39,147 nucleotides of DNA from Candidatus Omnitrophota bacterium (GTDB lineage Bacteria > Omnitrophota > Omnitrophia > Omnitrophales > JACROU01). The stretch's first letter is position 1. The number at the start of each line of letters is the position of its first letter. Shown here piece by piece: positions 16,942 to 26,000 of this stretch. A program made the position numbers and the translations under genes. The notes under the pieces are model-generated. The model ran no database searches, was not told where the DNA came from, and saw only the letters and a program-made list of their open reading frames with translations. The stretch is from contig JACROU010000041.1 in NCBI GenBank assembly GCA_016214265.1, positions 1 to 39,147 on the forward strand, read 5' to 3'.

Positions 16942-17855
16942 ATTTTAAAATCCACTGTCATTGGCAAATGGTCCGATCCGTTTTTTCGGCCTGTCGTTAC
17001 CTTTATTACTTGGATATCCGGACTCACCAAACATTGGTCAAGCGGAATTCTCATCCAATCCGGAGCAAAGGTCGGCCAGGTTTGAAGCACGCCAAAACCT
17101 TGCCGCACGTTAGCAAGCCGTGTCTGACGGATCAGCTTTCTATAATATGGCGACCACAAGCCCGTATTGAAATCTCCGGCAACAATAAGCGGAGCCGGAT
17201 GCACCTGTACCTGGCAGATCAATTCCTTGTAGCCAACTGTTCTACGGGCAAACCGCCAGAAAGAAGACGGCGGCTGAACATGAACCGCGATCAGCGTGAA
17301 ACTTTTTCCGTCCCGCGTGATTTTCATCATATGCGAATACACTTCACCATCTTCATGAGGCACAGGAGACTGGGCCTCAATCGGAAACCGGCTGAATATC
17401 GACATGCCAAAACAATCCAATCTTCCCCGAATTAACTGATATGGATATTTCTGTTTCAAACATTCAAACTGTTTTGCCCAATCAAGGCTCGTTTCAACCA
17501 AAACAGCGACATCGGCATTCGAAGCCAATACCTGTTTGATTACCGCCGGATAATTTTTGTTGTCCTTTTCAACATTCGACAAAAAGAGCCGGAAATTAGG
17601 TTTTTCCTGAACAGGAGCAGGGGCAATAAACCACGAGAAAATCAGCAGTCCGTTAACGGCAACGGGAATCACGGCAAGCGCCGCCCAGCGCCAGTCGCGC
17701 CGGATTACAAAATAAATCATAAGAGCGGAGGTGATTAAATAATATTGAAGGTGAAAATGGGATGTCAGATCGAGAAAAAAATTCCAACCTCCAAAAAACC
17801 CCGAGAAAGTAACAACAATAAAACCGATCAAAGCGGTTCTTAGCAGTGCATTCAT
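16938..17855 (-). CDS. Membrane-anchored endonuclease/exonuclease/phosphatase (EEP) family protein
   Basis: From the ATG at 17853-17855 the protein has 305 residues: three membrane helices in the first ~95 residues, then an EEP domain with the Asn of LFLSNVEK, the metal-binding Glu in LVETSLDW, VAGDFNTG and the terminal NGSDHLPMTVDF. The family cleaves phosphodiester or phosphoester bonds in nucleic acids or lipids; with a membrane anchor and a secreted partner gene, the active site probably faces the periplasm. The substrate is unknown. The longer frame to 17903 has no ribosome site and would add 16 polar residues. Confidence 0.85.
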   Translation of the reverse strand: MNALLRTALIGFIVVTFSGFFGGWNFFLDLTSHFHLQYYLITSALMIYFVIRRDWRWAALAVIPVAVNGLLIFSWFIAPAPVQEKPNFRLFLSNVEKDNKNYPAVIKQVLASNADVAVLVETSLDWAKQFECLKQKYPYQLIRGRLDCFGMSIFSRFPIEAQSPVPHEDGEVYSHMMKITRDGKSFTLIAVHVQPPSSFWRFARRTVGYKELICQVQVHPAPLIVAGDFNTGLWSPYYRKLIRQTRLANVRQGFGVLQTWPTFAPDWMRIPLDQCLVSPDIQVIKVTTGRKNGSDHLPMTVDFKI

Positions 17856-17924
17856 GGGCGAGAAGATATCACAGAAAAACGCCTTGCGCCACCCCGCCCT
17901 CATCGGGTATGATTCAAATAGTTA

Positions 17925-17945
17925 ATAGTTAGATAATTTAACTAT
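17925..17945. promoter_or_regulatory. Candidate MarR operator over a -10 box
   Basis: ATAGTTA (17925-17931) and TAACTAT (17939-17945) form a perfect 7-base inverted repeat with 7-base spacer, the size and AT-richness usual for MarR/SlyA operators. The spacer contains GATAAT (17932-17937), five of six matches to a -10 box, so a bound repressor would block transcription of marR-tolC-RND. The same repeat could also act on the divergent EEP gene. Confidence 0.55.
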
Positions 17946-17994
17946 CTATTGCTTTTTTATCTCTGTTAGTGTGAGGGCATGGGAGGAAGACAGC

Positions 17995-18447
17995 ATGAGT
18001 GAGAAAGAAGAATTCATACGGCAGTTCCGGGAAGTGAATCCCAAGTTCTCGCGGTTTTACGCGTGCTTCCTCACGCACACCAATCTCACCTTATCGCAAT
18101 ACGCTCTACTCAACCATTTGTCTAACTCGGGCGTCATTCCTATGACAGAACTTGCCGTGAAACTTCATATTTCAAAACCCGCAGTCACCCATCTGGTGGA
18201 TCAACTTGAAAAAAAGAAATACCTGAAACGCGCGGCCCATCCCAAAGACCGCCGCATCTCGCTCATTGAAGCTCTGCCAAAGGGTGAAAAAATTGTCCGC
18301 GATATGCAGTCGTATATCTTAAATTTTCTTCTTAAAACTTTGGATCAGTTTAGTTCTCAAGAAAAGAAAACCATCCGGGAATTTTACGCGCGGCTTTCCC
18401 GCACAATGGACATGGTGCTTGCCAGAGCTGGAGGAAAAAAGAAATGA
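17995..18447 (+). CDS. MarR family transcriptional regulator
   Basis: From the ATG at 17995, which follows GGGAGG by 9 bases, the protein has 150 residues. It has the MarR winged-helix core: LTLSQYALLNHL, then the recognition helix ELAVKLHISKPAVTHLVDQL, and the wing with HPKDRRISLI carrying the conserved DxR signature. It overlaps the tolC start by four bases (18444-18447), so it almost certainly controls the efflux genes behind it and itself, probably relieved by a small aromatic or toxic ligand. Confidence 0.93.
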   Translation: MSEKEEFIRQFREVNPKFSRFYACFLTHTNLTLSQYALLNHLSNSGVIPMTELAVKLHISKPAVTHLVDQLEKKKYLKRAAHPKDRRISLIEALPKGEKIVRDMQSYILNFLLKTLDQFSSQEKKTIREFYARLSRTMDMVLARAGGKKK

Positions 18448-19772
18448 AATTCACAGCCATTTTCATATCACTGCTTTTAGTCGCATCGAATGCTTTCGCT
18501 ACTGTGGATGTCAAAGCGTCTCCTAGTCAGGTCATTCAAATTGAACAGCAGGACAATTCCACGCTAACTTTAGAGGCCTGCTATCAACTGGCGCTAAAGC
18601 GCATGGAAACCGTCGCGATTACCAAAGAGCAAATCGAAGAGGCAAAAGCCCAATTTTTTAAAGCAACGGGCACTTTTATCGGAAGTGGTGATTTTATTTC
18701 TCAGGAAGAATTTCAGGACGGTTCAGGACCCGGCGGCGCGGGCGGCCAAACGAACGCGACGACAACATTTGCCGCAGAAAGACGCCGCACCCGGCAATTC
18801 ACATTTGAGCAGCCCGTATTTCAGGGATTTAAATCTCTTGGAGCTGTAACTGGCGCCGGCGCCTTAACGAATCAGAAAAAAAATGACTGGATTCGTTCGA
18901 AGCAAACTTTATTTCAAGATGTCTCGGGCACGTTTTATACCATTGCCGGTCTGAAAAAGGACATAGAAATCATTGAGGGAATACGCACCCTGTTTCAAGA
19001 ACGTATCAACGAATTGAACGAGCGGGAGCAAATTGGACGTTCGCGCGCGAGCGAAGTCGTGAATGCCGTCTCACGGTTGAAAGCCCTTGAGGCGGATCTG
19101 GCAAAATCGCGCGGAAATCTGCAAGTAGCCCGTGCCCTGATGGAATTTCTGACCGGCACAACGCTTGATACAACTAGATTTAAAGAAGAAAATCTGGAGC
19201 TTGATCTTGACCGTGATCCGAATGAGTATTTGGCAGCGGCTGACAAACGTCCGGATGTCATCGCCGCCAAACATGCCGTCACGGTGGCATGGGACGCGAT
19301 TATCGTGGCGCAAAGCGGATTATGGCCCACGTTTAATCTAACTACCGATCAATATCAAAGACGCGAGGGCTTCCAATCCGGAATTAACTGGGATGCGCTG
19401 GTTGTGTTTGATGTTCCCCTCTATCGGGGAGGCGAAACGCTGGGCGCAATAAAAGAAGCCATCAGCAAATGGAAACAGGCGAAACTCAAACATTCACAAA
19501 TTCAACGCCAGGCCGTACTCGAAATCAAACAGGCATACGAAGACTGGCATTCCACTTATGAACAATACAAATCATTCGATGAGGCCGTTCAATCAACGAC
19601 GGAAGACTTTAAATTGCAAAAACAAGATTACACCCGGAGTCTGGTCAGCAACCTAGATGTACTCGATGCCCTGGAACGTTTGAACTCGAATCAGCGCGAC
19701 GCAAACCGGGTGTATTACACAATGAAGCAGAATTATTGGAAGTTACGGGTAGCGATGGGAGAAACGCTTTAA
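18444..19772 (+). CDS. TolC family outer membrane efflux channel
   Basis: The 442-residue protein has a signal peptide (cleavage after AFA near residue 19) and the duplicated OEP/TolC pattern of long coiled-coil helices: LTLEACYQLALKRMETVAI, the FEQPVFQGFKSLGAV strand, RASEVVNAVSRLKALEADL, and in the second half DVPLYRGGETLGAIKEA and a final coiled coil ending MKQNYWKLRVAMGETL. TolC proteins form the outer membrane and periplasmic tunnel of efflux pumps. It is the second gene of the marR-tolC-RND unit. Confidence 0.92.
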   Translation: MKFTAIFISLLLVASNAFATVDVKASPSQVIQIEQQDNSTLTLEACYQLALKRMETVAITKEQIEEAKAQFFKATGTFIGSGDFISQEEFQDGSGPGGAGGQTNATTTFAAERRRTRQFTFEQPVFQGFKSLGAVTGAGALTNQKKNDWIRSKQTLFQDVSGTFYTIAGLKKDIEIIEGIRTLFQERINELNEREQIGRSRASEVVNAVSRLKALEADLAKSRGNLQVARALMEFLTGTTLDTTRFKEENLELDLDRDPNEYLAAADKRPDVIAAKHAVTVAWDAIIVAQSGLWPTFNLTTDQYQRREGFQSGINWDALVVFDVPLYRGGETLGAIKEAISKWKQAKLKHSQIQRQAVLEIKQAYEDWHSTYEQYKSFDEAVQSTTEDFKLQKQDYTRSLVSNLDVLDALERLNSNQRDANRVYYTMKQNYWKLRVAMGETL

Positions 19773-19776
19773 AGGC

Positions 19777-19848
19777 CGTACTTCGTCATTCGTACTTAGT
19801 GCTTCGAATGGGTTTTTGCGAAGTACTAAGTACGATGTACGAAGTACG
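19777..19848. repeat. 72-base hairpin repeat between tolC and the RND gene
   Basis: Two 30-base arms (19777-19806 and 19819-19848) match at 26 of 30 positions as inverted copies, with a 12-base loop. The arms are built from CGTACTTCGTAC-like short words. It ends 7 bases before the RND start codon. The structure looks like a REP or miniature mobile element; in RNA it would fold immediately before the RND ribosome site. Confidence 0.85.
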
Positions 19849-19855
19849 AAAAAAG

Positions 19856-22800
19856 ATGAATATTTCAGAAATCTCGATTAAGAATCCGGTCTTCGCCTGG
19901 ATGCTCATGTTTGCTCTCATGATTTTTGGGCTCTTGAGTTTCAAAGGCATGGGTGTGGGCCAAATGCCCGATGTCGACTTTCCCGTTTTGACAGTCACAG
20001 TGAATTGGGAAGGCGCCGCGCCGGAAGTTATAGAATCCGACGTCGTCGACGTCATCGAAGATGCCTGCATGGGTGTTCAGGGATTGAAAGATATTTCTTC
20101 CACGTCCCGCGACGGCATAGCCACCATTTCACTGGAATTTAATTTGGAACGGGATATCGACGTCGCGCTTCAGGAAGTTCAAAGCAAAATTTCGGAAGCT
20201 CAGCGCATGCTTCCCCGCGACATTGATCCTCCGGTCATCGTAAAAACCAATCCCGAAGACCAGCCGATCATGTGGCTGGCCGTCTCGGCGAAAGATCCCA
20301 AACGTCCGCTCCGCGATCTGATGGAATTTGTCGACACACAGGTAAAAGATAAATTTAAAACCGTTCCCGGAGTCGGCGAAATTTTCCTTGGTGGATTTGT
20401 GGACCGGAATCTGCGCGTTTGGGTAGATGTCAACAAACTGAACGCCCTGGAGCTGACGGTAGCCGACGTCGTGAACGCCATTCAGCGCGAGCATGTTGAA
20501 ATTCCCGCAGGCCGGCTGGAAACAGAAAAACGCGAGACCAATATCCGCGCCATGGGTGAGGCCAATTCCGTCGAGGAATTTGAAAAAATTTCAATTAATA
20601 CCCGCGGCGGCATGCCCATTTACAAACCCATCAAACTCAAAGAAGTCGCCTTGATTGAAGATGGACTGGCCGACATTCGCCGAATCTCGCGTGTCAACGG
20701 AAAAGCCGCCGTCGGTCTCGGCATTCGCAAACAACGCGGCGCCAACTCCGTAGCTGTTGCAAAAGGCGTCAAAAAGCTGCTGGAAAAAGTAAAGCAGGAA
20801 ATACCGAACACTTACGAAATCGGCATTAATTTTGACAGCACGCGCTTTATCGACGCCTCCGTCAACGAATTGATTTTTACGCTGATCCGCTCCGCCCTGC
20901 TGACATCCCTGGTATGCTGGCTTTTTCTGGGCTCGTGGAGCAGTACGTTCAACATTCTGCTGGCCATTCCCACGTCCATTCTTGGAACATTCATTGTCCT
21001 GAAATTTGCCAATTTCACATTGAACACGTTCACCCTGCTGGGACTGTCGCTGGCAATCGGCATCGTCGTCGATGACGCCATCATGGTGCTCGAAAATATT
21101 GTCCGCCACCGGGAAAACGGCGAAAGCCAGATGAATGCGGCGCTCGCCGGCTCGAAGGAAATCACCTTCGCCGCCATCGCCTCGACATTGGCCATCATCG
21201 CCATCTTTCTGCCCGTGGCTTACATGAAGGGAATTATCGGAAAATTTTTCTTTCAGTACGGCATCACCATTTCCGCCGCAGTGGCGCTGTCGCTTTTGGA
21301 AGCCTTGACCCTCGCGCCCATGCGTTGCTCACAAATTCTGAACGTGGGCCAGCGAAGAACATTTCTGGGCCGCATGTTTGAGAGTTCCATTACCGGTTTA
21401 ACGCACGGATATCAGCGCGTGTTAAAGGTTACGTTGAAATACAAAAAAACGGTGCTGCTGATCGCAATTATTATTTTTGTCGCATCATTGAGTTTGTTTC
21501 CGAAGCTCCGGAAAGAATTTGTTCCTGCTCAGGATCAAAGCATGTTCCTGGTGCGCCTGCAAACCCCGATAGGATCTTCGCTCGATTTCACAAATGCGCG
21601 ATTTAAAGAAGCGGAAGAAATTCTTCTAAAAGACCCCAATGTCGCACGGTATTACTGCGCGGTGGGCGGTTTTGGCGGCGGAGAAATTAATTCGGGCATG
21701 TTGTTTGTCACGTTAAAACAACCCAAAGACAGAGATATCGATCCAATTACCCACCGCCGATTGAATCAGCAAGACATCATGGCTCTTTATCGCCAGAAAT
21801 TTAACAAAATTCCTAATGTGAAGGCCATCATGCAGGATTTGTCCATGCGCGGTTTTGCCGCCCAGCGCGGATTTCCTGTGGAATTTACGGTACGTGGACC
21901 GGAGTGGAGTAAATTGGTCGAATATTCCGACGTGATAATGCAGGAAATGAAAAATACAGACCAATTTGAAGACGTGGACACCGATTATCTATCCGGCATG
22001 CCGGAACTCAGAATTTATCCCAACCGCGACAAAGCATTCGACCGCGGTGTCAGTGTGGACACAATCGCAAACACCATCAATGCCACGATCGGTGGACAGC
22101 GCATCGCCAAATACACCAAAGGCGGCAAGCGTTACGATGTCCGCGTACGGCTTGTAGCCGAACAACGTTCACGGCCGGAGGATATCAATAAACTCTACGT
22201 GTGGAATAATCGCGGTGAGTTGGTCATGCTCAGTGACGCCGTTGATTTGAAACAGCAAGCAAGCCTTCTCGCCATCACGCGCAAAGGACGTGAACGCGCC
22301 ATCGGTATTTTCGCAAACGTCGCGCGCGGAAAATCCCAGCAGGATGCGATCACGCAAGCTCAAATGATCGCGAAAAAAGTGCTGCCGGAAGGCTACCGGG
22401 TTGTGTTCTCAGGAACCAGCGAGACCTTCAAGGAATCGTTTCAGAGTCTTTTCTTCGCGCTCTGGCTGGGCATTCTGGTGGCCTACATGGTACTGGCCTC
22501 GCAATTCAATCACATCATTCACCCCTTCACCGTACTACTCGCCCTGCCCTTCAGTATTACAGGAGCCGTGCTGGCTCTATTTTTGACGAATGAATCGCTG
22601 AATATTTTTAGTTTGATTGGATTGATCTTGCTGCTGGGAATCGTGAAAAAAAATTCGATTCTGCTAGTGGACTTCACCAACAAAATGCGCGAACAAGGTT
22701 TAACGACTTTTGACGCGCTGGTGAAGGCTTGCCCGATTCGTCTGCGGCCCATTATCATGACTTCGGTCGCAACGATTGTCGCGGCCATTCCGCCCGCGAT

Positions 22801-23002
22801 GGCGCTCGGCCCCGGCGCTGAAATCATCCGTCCGATGGCGATTGCCGTCATCGGAGGCGTCACTGTGTCCACATTCTTGACACTTTTCGTCGTTCCGTCG
22901 GCTTATTTGCTGCTCACCCACCTTGAAAAACATGAGCTCGCCATCAACATCCACAAAGCGATGGATGGCTTGCGAAAACTTTTCTCGATTAAACGTTCGT
23001 AA
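19856..23002 (+). CDS. RND family efflux pump permease (HAE1 type)
   Basis: From the ATG at 19856 the protein has 1,048 residues, normal for AcrB/MexB-like pumps, with 12 membrane helices and two large periplasmic domains. Helix 1 begins ISIKNPVFAWML; the proton-relay helix 4 reads GIVVDDAIMVLEN with the paired Asp; helix 10 has IVKKNSILLVDF with the conserved Lys. It exports drugs or toxic compounds using the proton gradient, normally with a membrane fusion protein and TolC. An in-frame extension to 19736 would overlap tolC and run through the hairpin repeat, so it is rejected. No fusion protein gene is in this operon. Confidence 0.95.
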   Translation: MNISEISIKNPVFAWMLMFALMIFGLLSFKGMGVGQMPDVDFPVLTVTVNWEGAAPEVIESDVVDVIEDACMGVQGLKDISSTSRDGIATISLEFNLERDIDVALQEVQSKISEAQRMLPRDIDPPVIVKTNPEDQPIMWLAVSAKDPKRPLRDLMEFVDTQVKDKFKTVPGVGEIFLGGFVDRNLRVWVDVNKLNALELTVADVVNAIQREHVEIPAGRLETEKRETNIRAMGEANSVEEFEKISINTRGGMPIYKPIKLKEVALIEDGLADIRRISRVNGKAAVGLGIRKQRGANSVAVAKGVKKLLEKVKQEIPNTYEIGINFDSTRFIDASVNELIFTLIRSALLTSLVCWLFLGSWSSTFNILLAIPTSILGTFIVLKFANFTLNTFTLLGLSLAIGIVVDDAIMVLENIVRHRENGESQMNAALAGSKEITFAAIASTLAIIAIFLPVAYMKGIIGKFFFQYGITISAAVALSLLEALTLAPMRCSQILNVGQRRTFLGRMFESSITGLTHGYQRVLKVTLKYKKTVLLIAIIIFVASLSLFPKLRKEFVPAQDQSMFLVRLQTPIGSSLDFTNARFKEAEEILLKDPNVARYYCAVGGFGGGEINSGMLFVTLKQPKDRDIDPITHRRLNQQDIMALYRQKFNKIPNVKAIMQDLSMRGFAAQRGFPVEFTVRGPEWSKLVEYSDVIMQEMKNTDQFEDVDTDYLSGMPELRIYPNRDKAFDRGVSVDTIANTINATIGGQRIAKYTKGGKRYDVRVRLVAEQRSRPEDINKLYVWNNRGELVMLSDAVDLKQQASLLAITRKGRERAIGIFANVARGKSQQDAITQAQMIAKKVLPEGYRVVFSGTSETFKESFQSLFFALWLGILVAYMVLASQFNHIIHPFTVLLALPFSITGAVLALFLTNESLNIFSLIGLILLLGIVKKNSILLVDFTNKMREQGLTTFDALVKACPIRLRPIIMTSVATIVAAIPPAMALGPGAEIIRPMAIAVIGGVTVSTFLTLFVVPSAYLLLTHLEKHELAINIHKAMDGLRKLFSIKRS

Positions 23003-23015
23003 TTAAATTATTCAC

Positions 23016-26000
23016 TTAAGCAGCAGCGGCAAGATATTGAGCGGCTCGAAATTTCATCCATAAATCAGCATTGATCGAAAAAATTCCGCCAGAAAAATTA
23101 AAAAGTCCCAGCGCTCTTCCCTGATTCAAGAATCGGTTTCTCACTTCCCGGCTCAATTTGGCAAATTCAGAGAGTTCCCCAAACAGAGCGGCACCCGCAT
23201 CCTCCCCTTCAGAACCTGTAACGCTAAGAGGATCAAATTGAAACACTACTCCCAAACTTTCGAGGTTTTCACGATCATCGCCCGCCAAAATATCCCGGTT
23301 TGTGAAAAGAAATCCTGCATTTTCCGGATTAATTCCAAATTTTTTTACACTGCGATCCAGTTCAGCTTTTAAACCCTGGGCACTCAAGGTGCGATCATAA
23401 GATTTGCGAAGGTAATGAATGAATGGAAATTGGCGCATTAGAGGACTCAGCTTGTCTCCAAATCCGCGATCGTGAGCATCCTGATAAGCAATTACCACAC
23501 TCCCCCGCGCAAGACGGACAATCCGGGCGCGGACACTTTCAATATCGCAGGAATCAAAAGCCTTCACATCAACTTGAAGAATAACGGGATTTTCTGAAAA
23601 ATTCTTCCTAGCCGGAACATCAATCAAAGCACCGTCCACAGAAACATCCCCTAAAGACTTGGCCGCGGAAGATAACTTTTCGGGACCCCCTTCATTTCCA
23701 TTAACATCGGACAACTTCATAAGCTCGGAAGCCCAAGCAGTCATCGGCTTTGCAATTCGTTCCGCGGGAGTTGTTGGGATTTTTAAACCCAAATATGACA
23801 TTTCCTTCGACCAGTAAAAGCCCGCAAAACGTTCATATAACGCCTTACCGACGTTGGGATTTCTCATACTAATTTGTTGGATTTCCAGCCGCAGCCAATC
23901 TTCCCACTGCTCGGCATATCCATCAGCACTAAAAATATTGACACCTCCGAATATATCCCTCAAATGGCTGATATCAAATCCCATAAAACCATTTTCGTTT
24001 CCTTTGATATTCACAAAACATTTATTGAAATCAATATCAAACACACCGGCGGCAATCATGTGAGCCAAATGCTTGATCCGCTCCTCAAAAACTTTGACAA
24101 CCTTTTCAGGATCTACATCGGGATCTTTTAGCAGCTCATCAACCATATCGTCCGCAGATTTGCCTTCAACTATTTTCTGAACCAGATAATGCGGGAGAGC
24201 ATCAGGACGAACCGGAACAATTTGAGCGTTCTCATCAATATCAACGCCCTGTGTGGGCGTCACCAAGCCACCCAGGTACTCTTGAGCAGCTTTTAGTCCA
24301 GTATCAAAATACAATTCCCACTTATAACCACGTGTGCCATTAGCTCCGGCTTCAAACCTAAAATATTTAAGCACTTCACCAGTCTCAGGAATGCGGAATA
24401 CATAAAAAAAGTTACCGTTTGTATCAACATCATAGGTATATCCATGAACTGCCGCGATTTTGGCAACAGCAGCGTGAGCCCGGTAAATATAGCTGAGTTT
24501 CTCGACATCGTCGGCTTCCGGAGTAATTTGCGCATAACTTGAAATCAGCGCCTGCTTCAGATCTGGCCGGTTGTAATCATCCCTGTGCTCAAACAGCGCC
24601 ATGCCACTTGCTTCAATGACACCGAAAAATTTATTCGGAAAAGCCTTTGTATTTTCGCGTTCTCCGCTTCTTAGCTCAACGAACACCCGCACCAGACCGT
24701 CATTTCTTCGTGTCAAAAATAAATTAAAAGGAACTCTCAGCATATCCAGCATATTTTCCACACGCGTCAACTCATCGGCTAAACGCTCAAATCCGGCGGA
24801 TTCGATCAGAATCGCCTGAACCGGAAAATCATCCACAATGCTGATCTGCATTCCGTCGTAGGAAAGAAATGGCTTGAGCGGCGTTTTTTCAATGGGCATT
24901 TCCTGACGGAAGATCTTGAACGATTGGTGTTCGATTTTCCGCCCGGCACCTTTGTGATTGTAGCCAATGCGAAAACCCAAAGGACCCAATTCGTAAAGAA
25001 ACTGCAGCATCGTCTCAATCAAATCACGGTTGATTTGTGGACTGCGATGTTCCAGCTGAACCACAGTAGCCGTATCATCGAAATAAGGAAATTTCTCTGG
25101 CACAATACAAAAACCTTTTCCCACATCCATCAAACGACTGATTTCTTCTTTAATCTCCGCACAAAGCGGACAGCTGTTCTGATCCGTAACCGTCTTTAAA
25201 GCACTGAAACGCAGCGCGCGATTTTCATGCAATACTGCCACGACAGGAAAATCCTGAAACGATTTCATTTTAATTTCATCCCGGTCCACACGGCCCAGAA
25301 GAGCCTTAAACTCATTCTTCATTAAAATACCTCCACCCAATTCCTCCTCGGTCACATAACGTTTCGAGGGAATAAACGGGCGGATTTTGGGACGAAAGCT
25401 TCTGGAACCATCTGCATTGAATTTGATCCGATCCGATTTCCCGGAAGAGCTTGAGCGCGATCCGGCACCCAGACTTTTAGCATCGGCTTGGGCAAGAAAG
25501 GAATTCCGATCTCGAAAATAAGGCGCTTTCTGATCTGGAGCCGTCACATTCATGGACTTCCAAGCATCTTCTACCGAAATTCGCTCTGATTCGAGATAAC
25601 TCGCATCCCCAACTTTCCTGAAAATTTCCCGGGCCGGTTCCGAAAATTCTGGTTTCTCAAGATGGGCCGTACGAAGCATCACTTCATGATACAGTGAATC
25701 TCCGATTCCTCCCGAAAAATGGGGCTCCATTCCCAAATAAGCAAAACCGTGCGCCAGAAGAATCTCCGACATTCCCTGTGCATGGAACCCGCCGGTAACA
25801 AGAATGGCCTTCGTCGCACCGCGTAACGCCATCTCGCTTTTCATAAGCCCCACAAAAGCCGATTCTCTTTTTTCACTCAAACGGTAAAACTCAAGGGCCG
25901 TTTGAATTTCGGGACATTCGTAAGATATCTGAAACAGTTGATTCAACAAAAAATTATCCGATGTGATTTGTTTCCATTCACCGCGGGCAAGCTCCATGGA

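Noticed and set aside
19736-19855. Longer RND start overlapping tolC
   Set aside because: The extra 40 residues would be encoded by the tolC end and the hairpin repeat; the conserved protein begins MNISEISIKNPVF at 19856.
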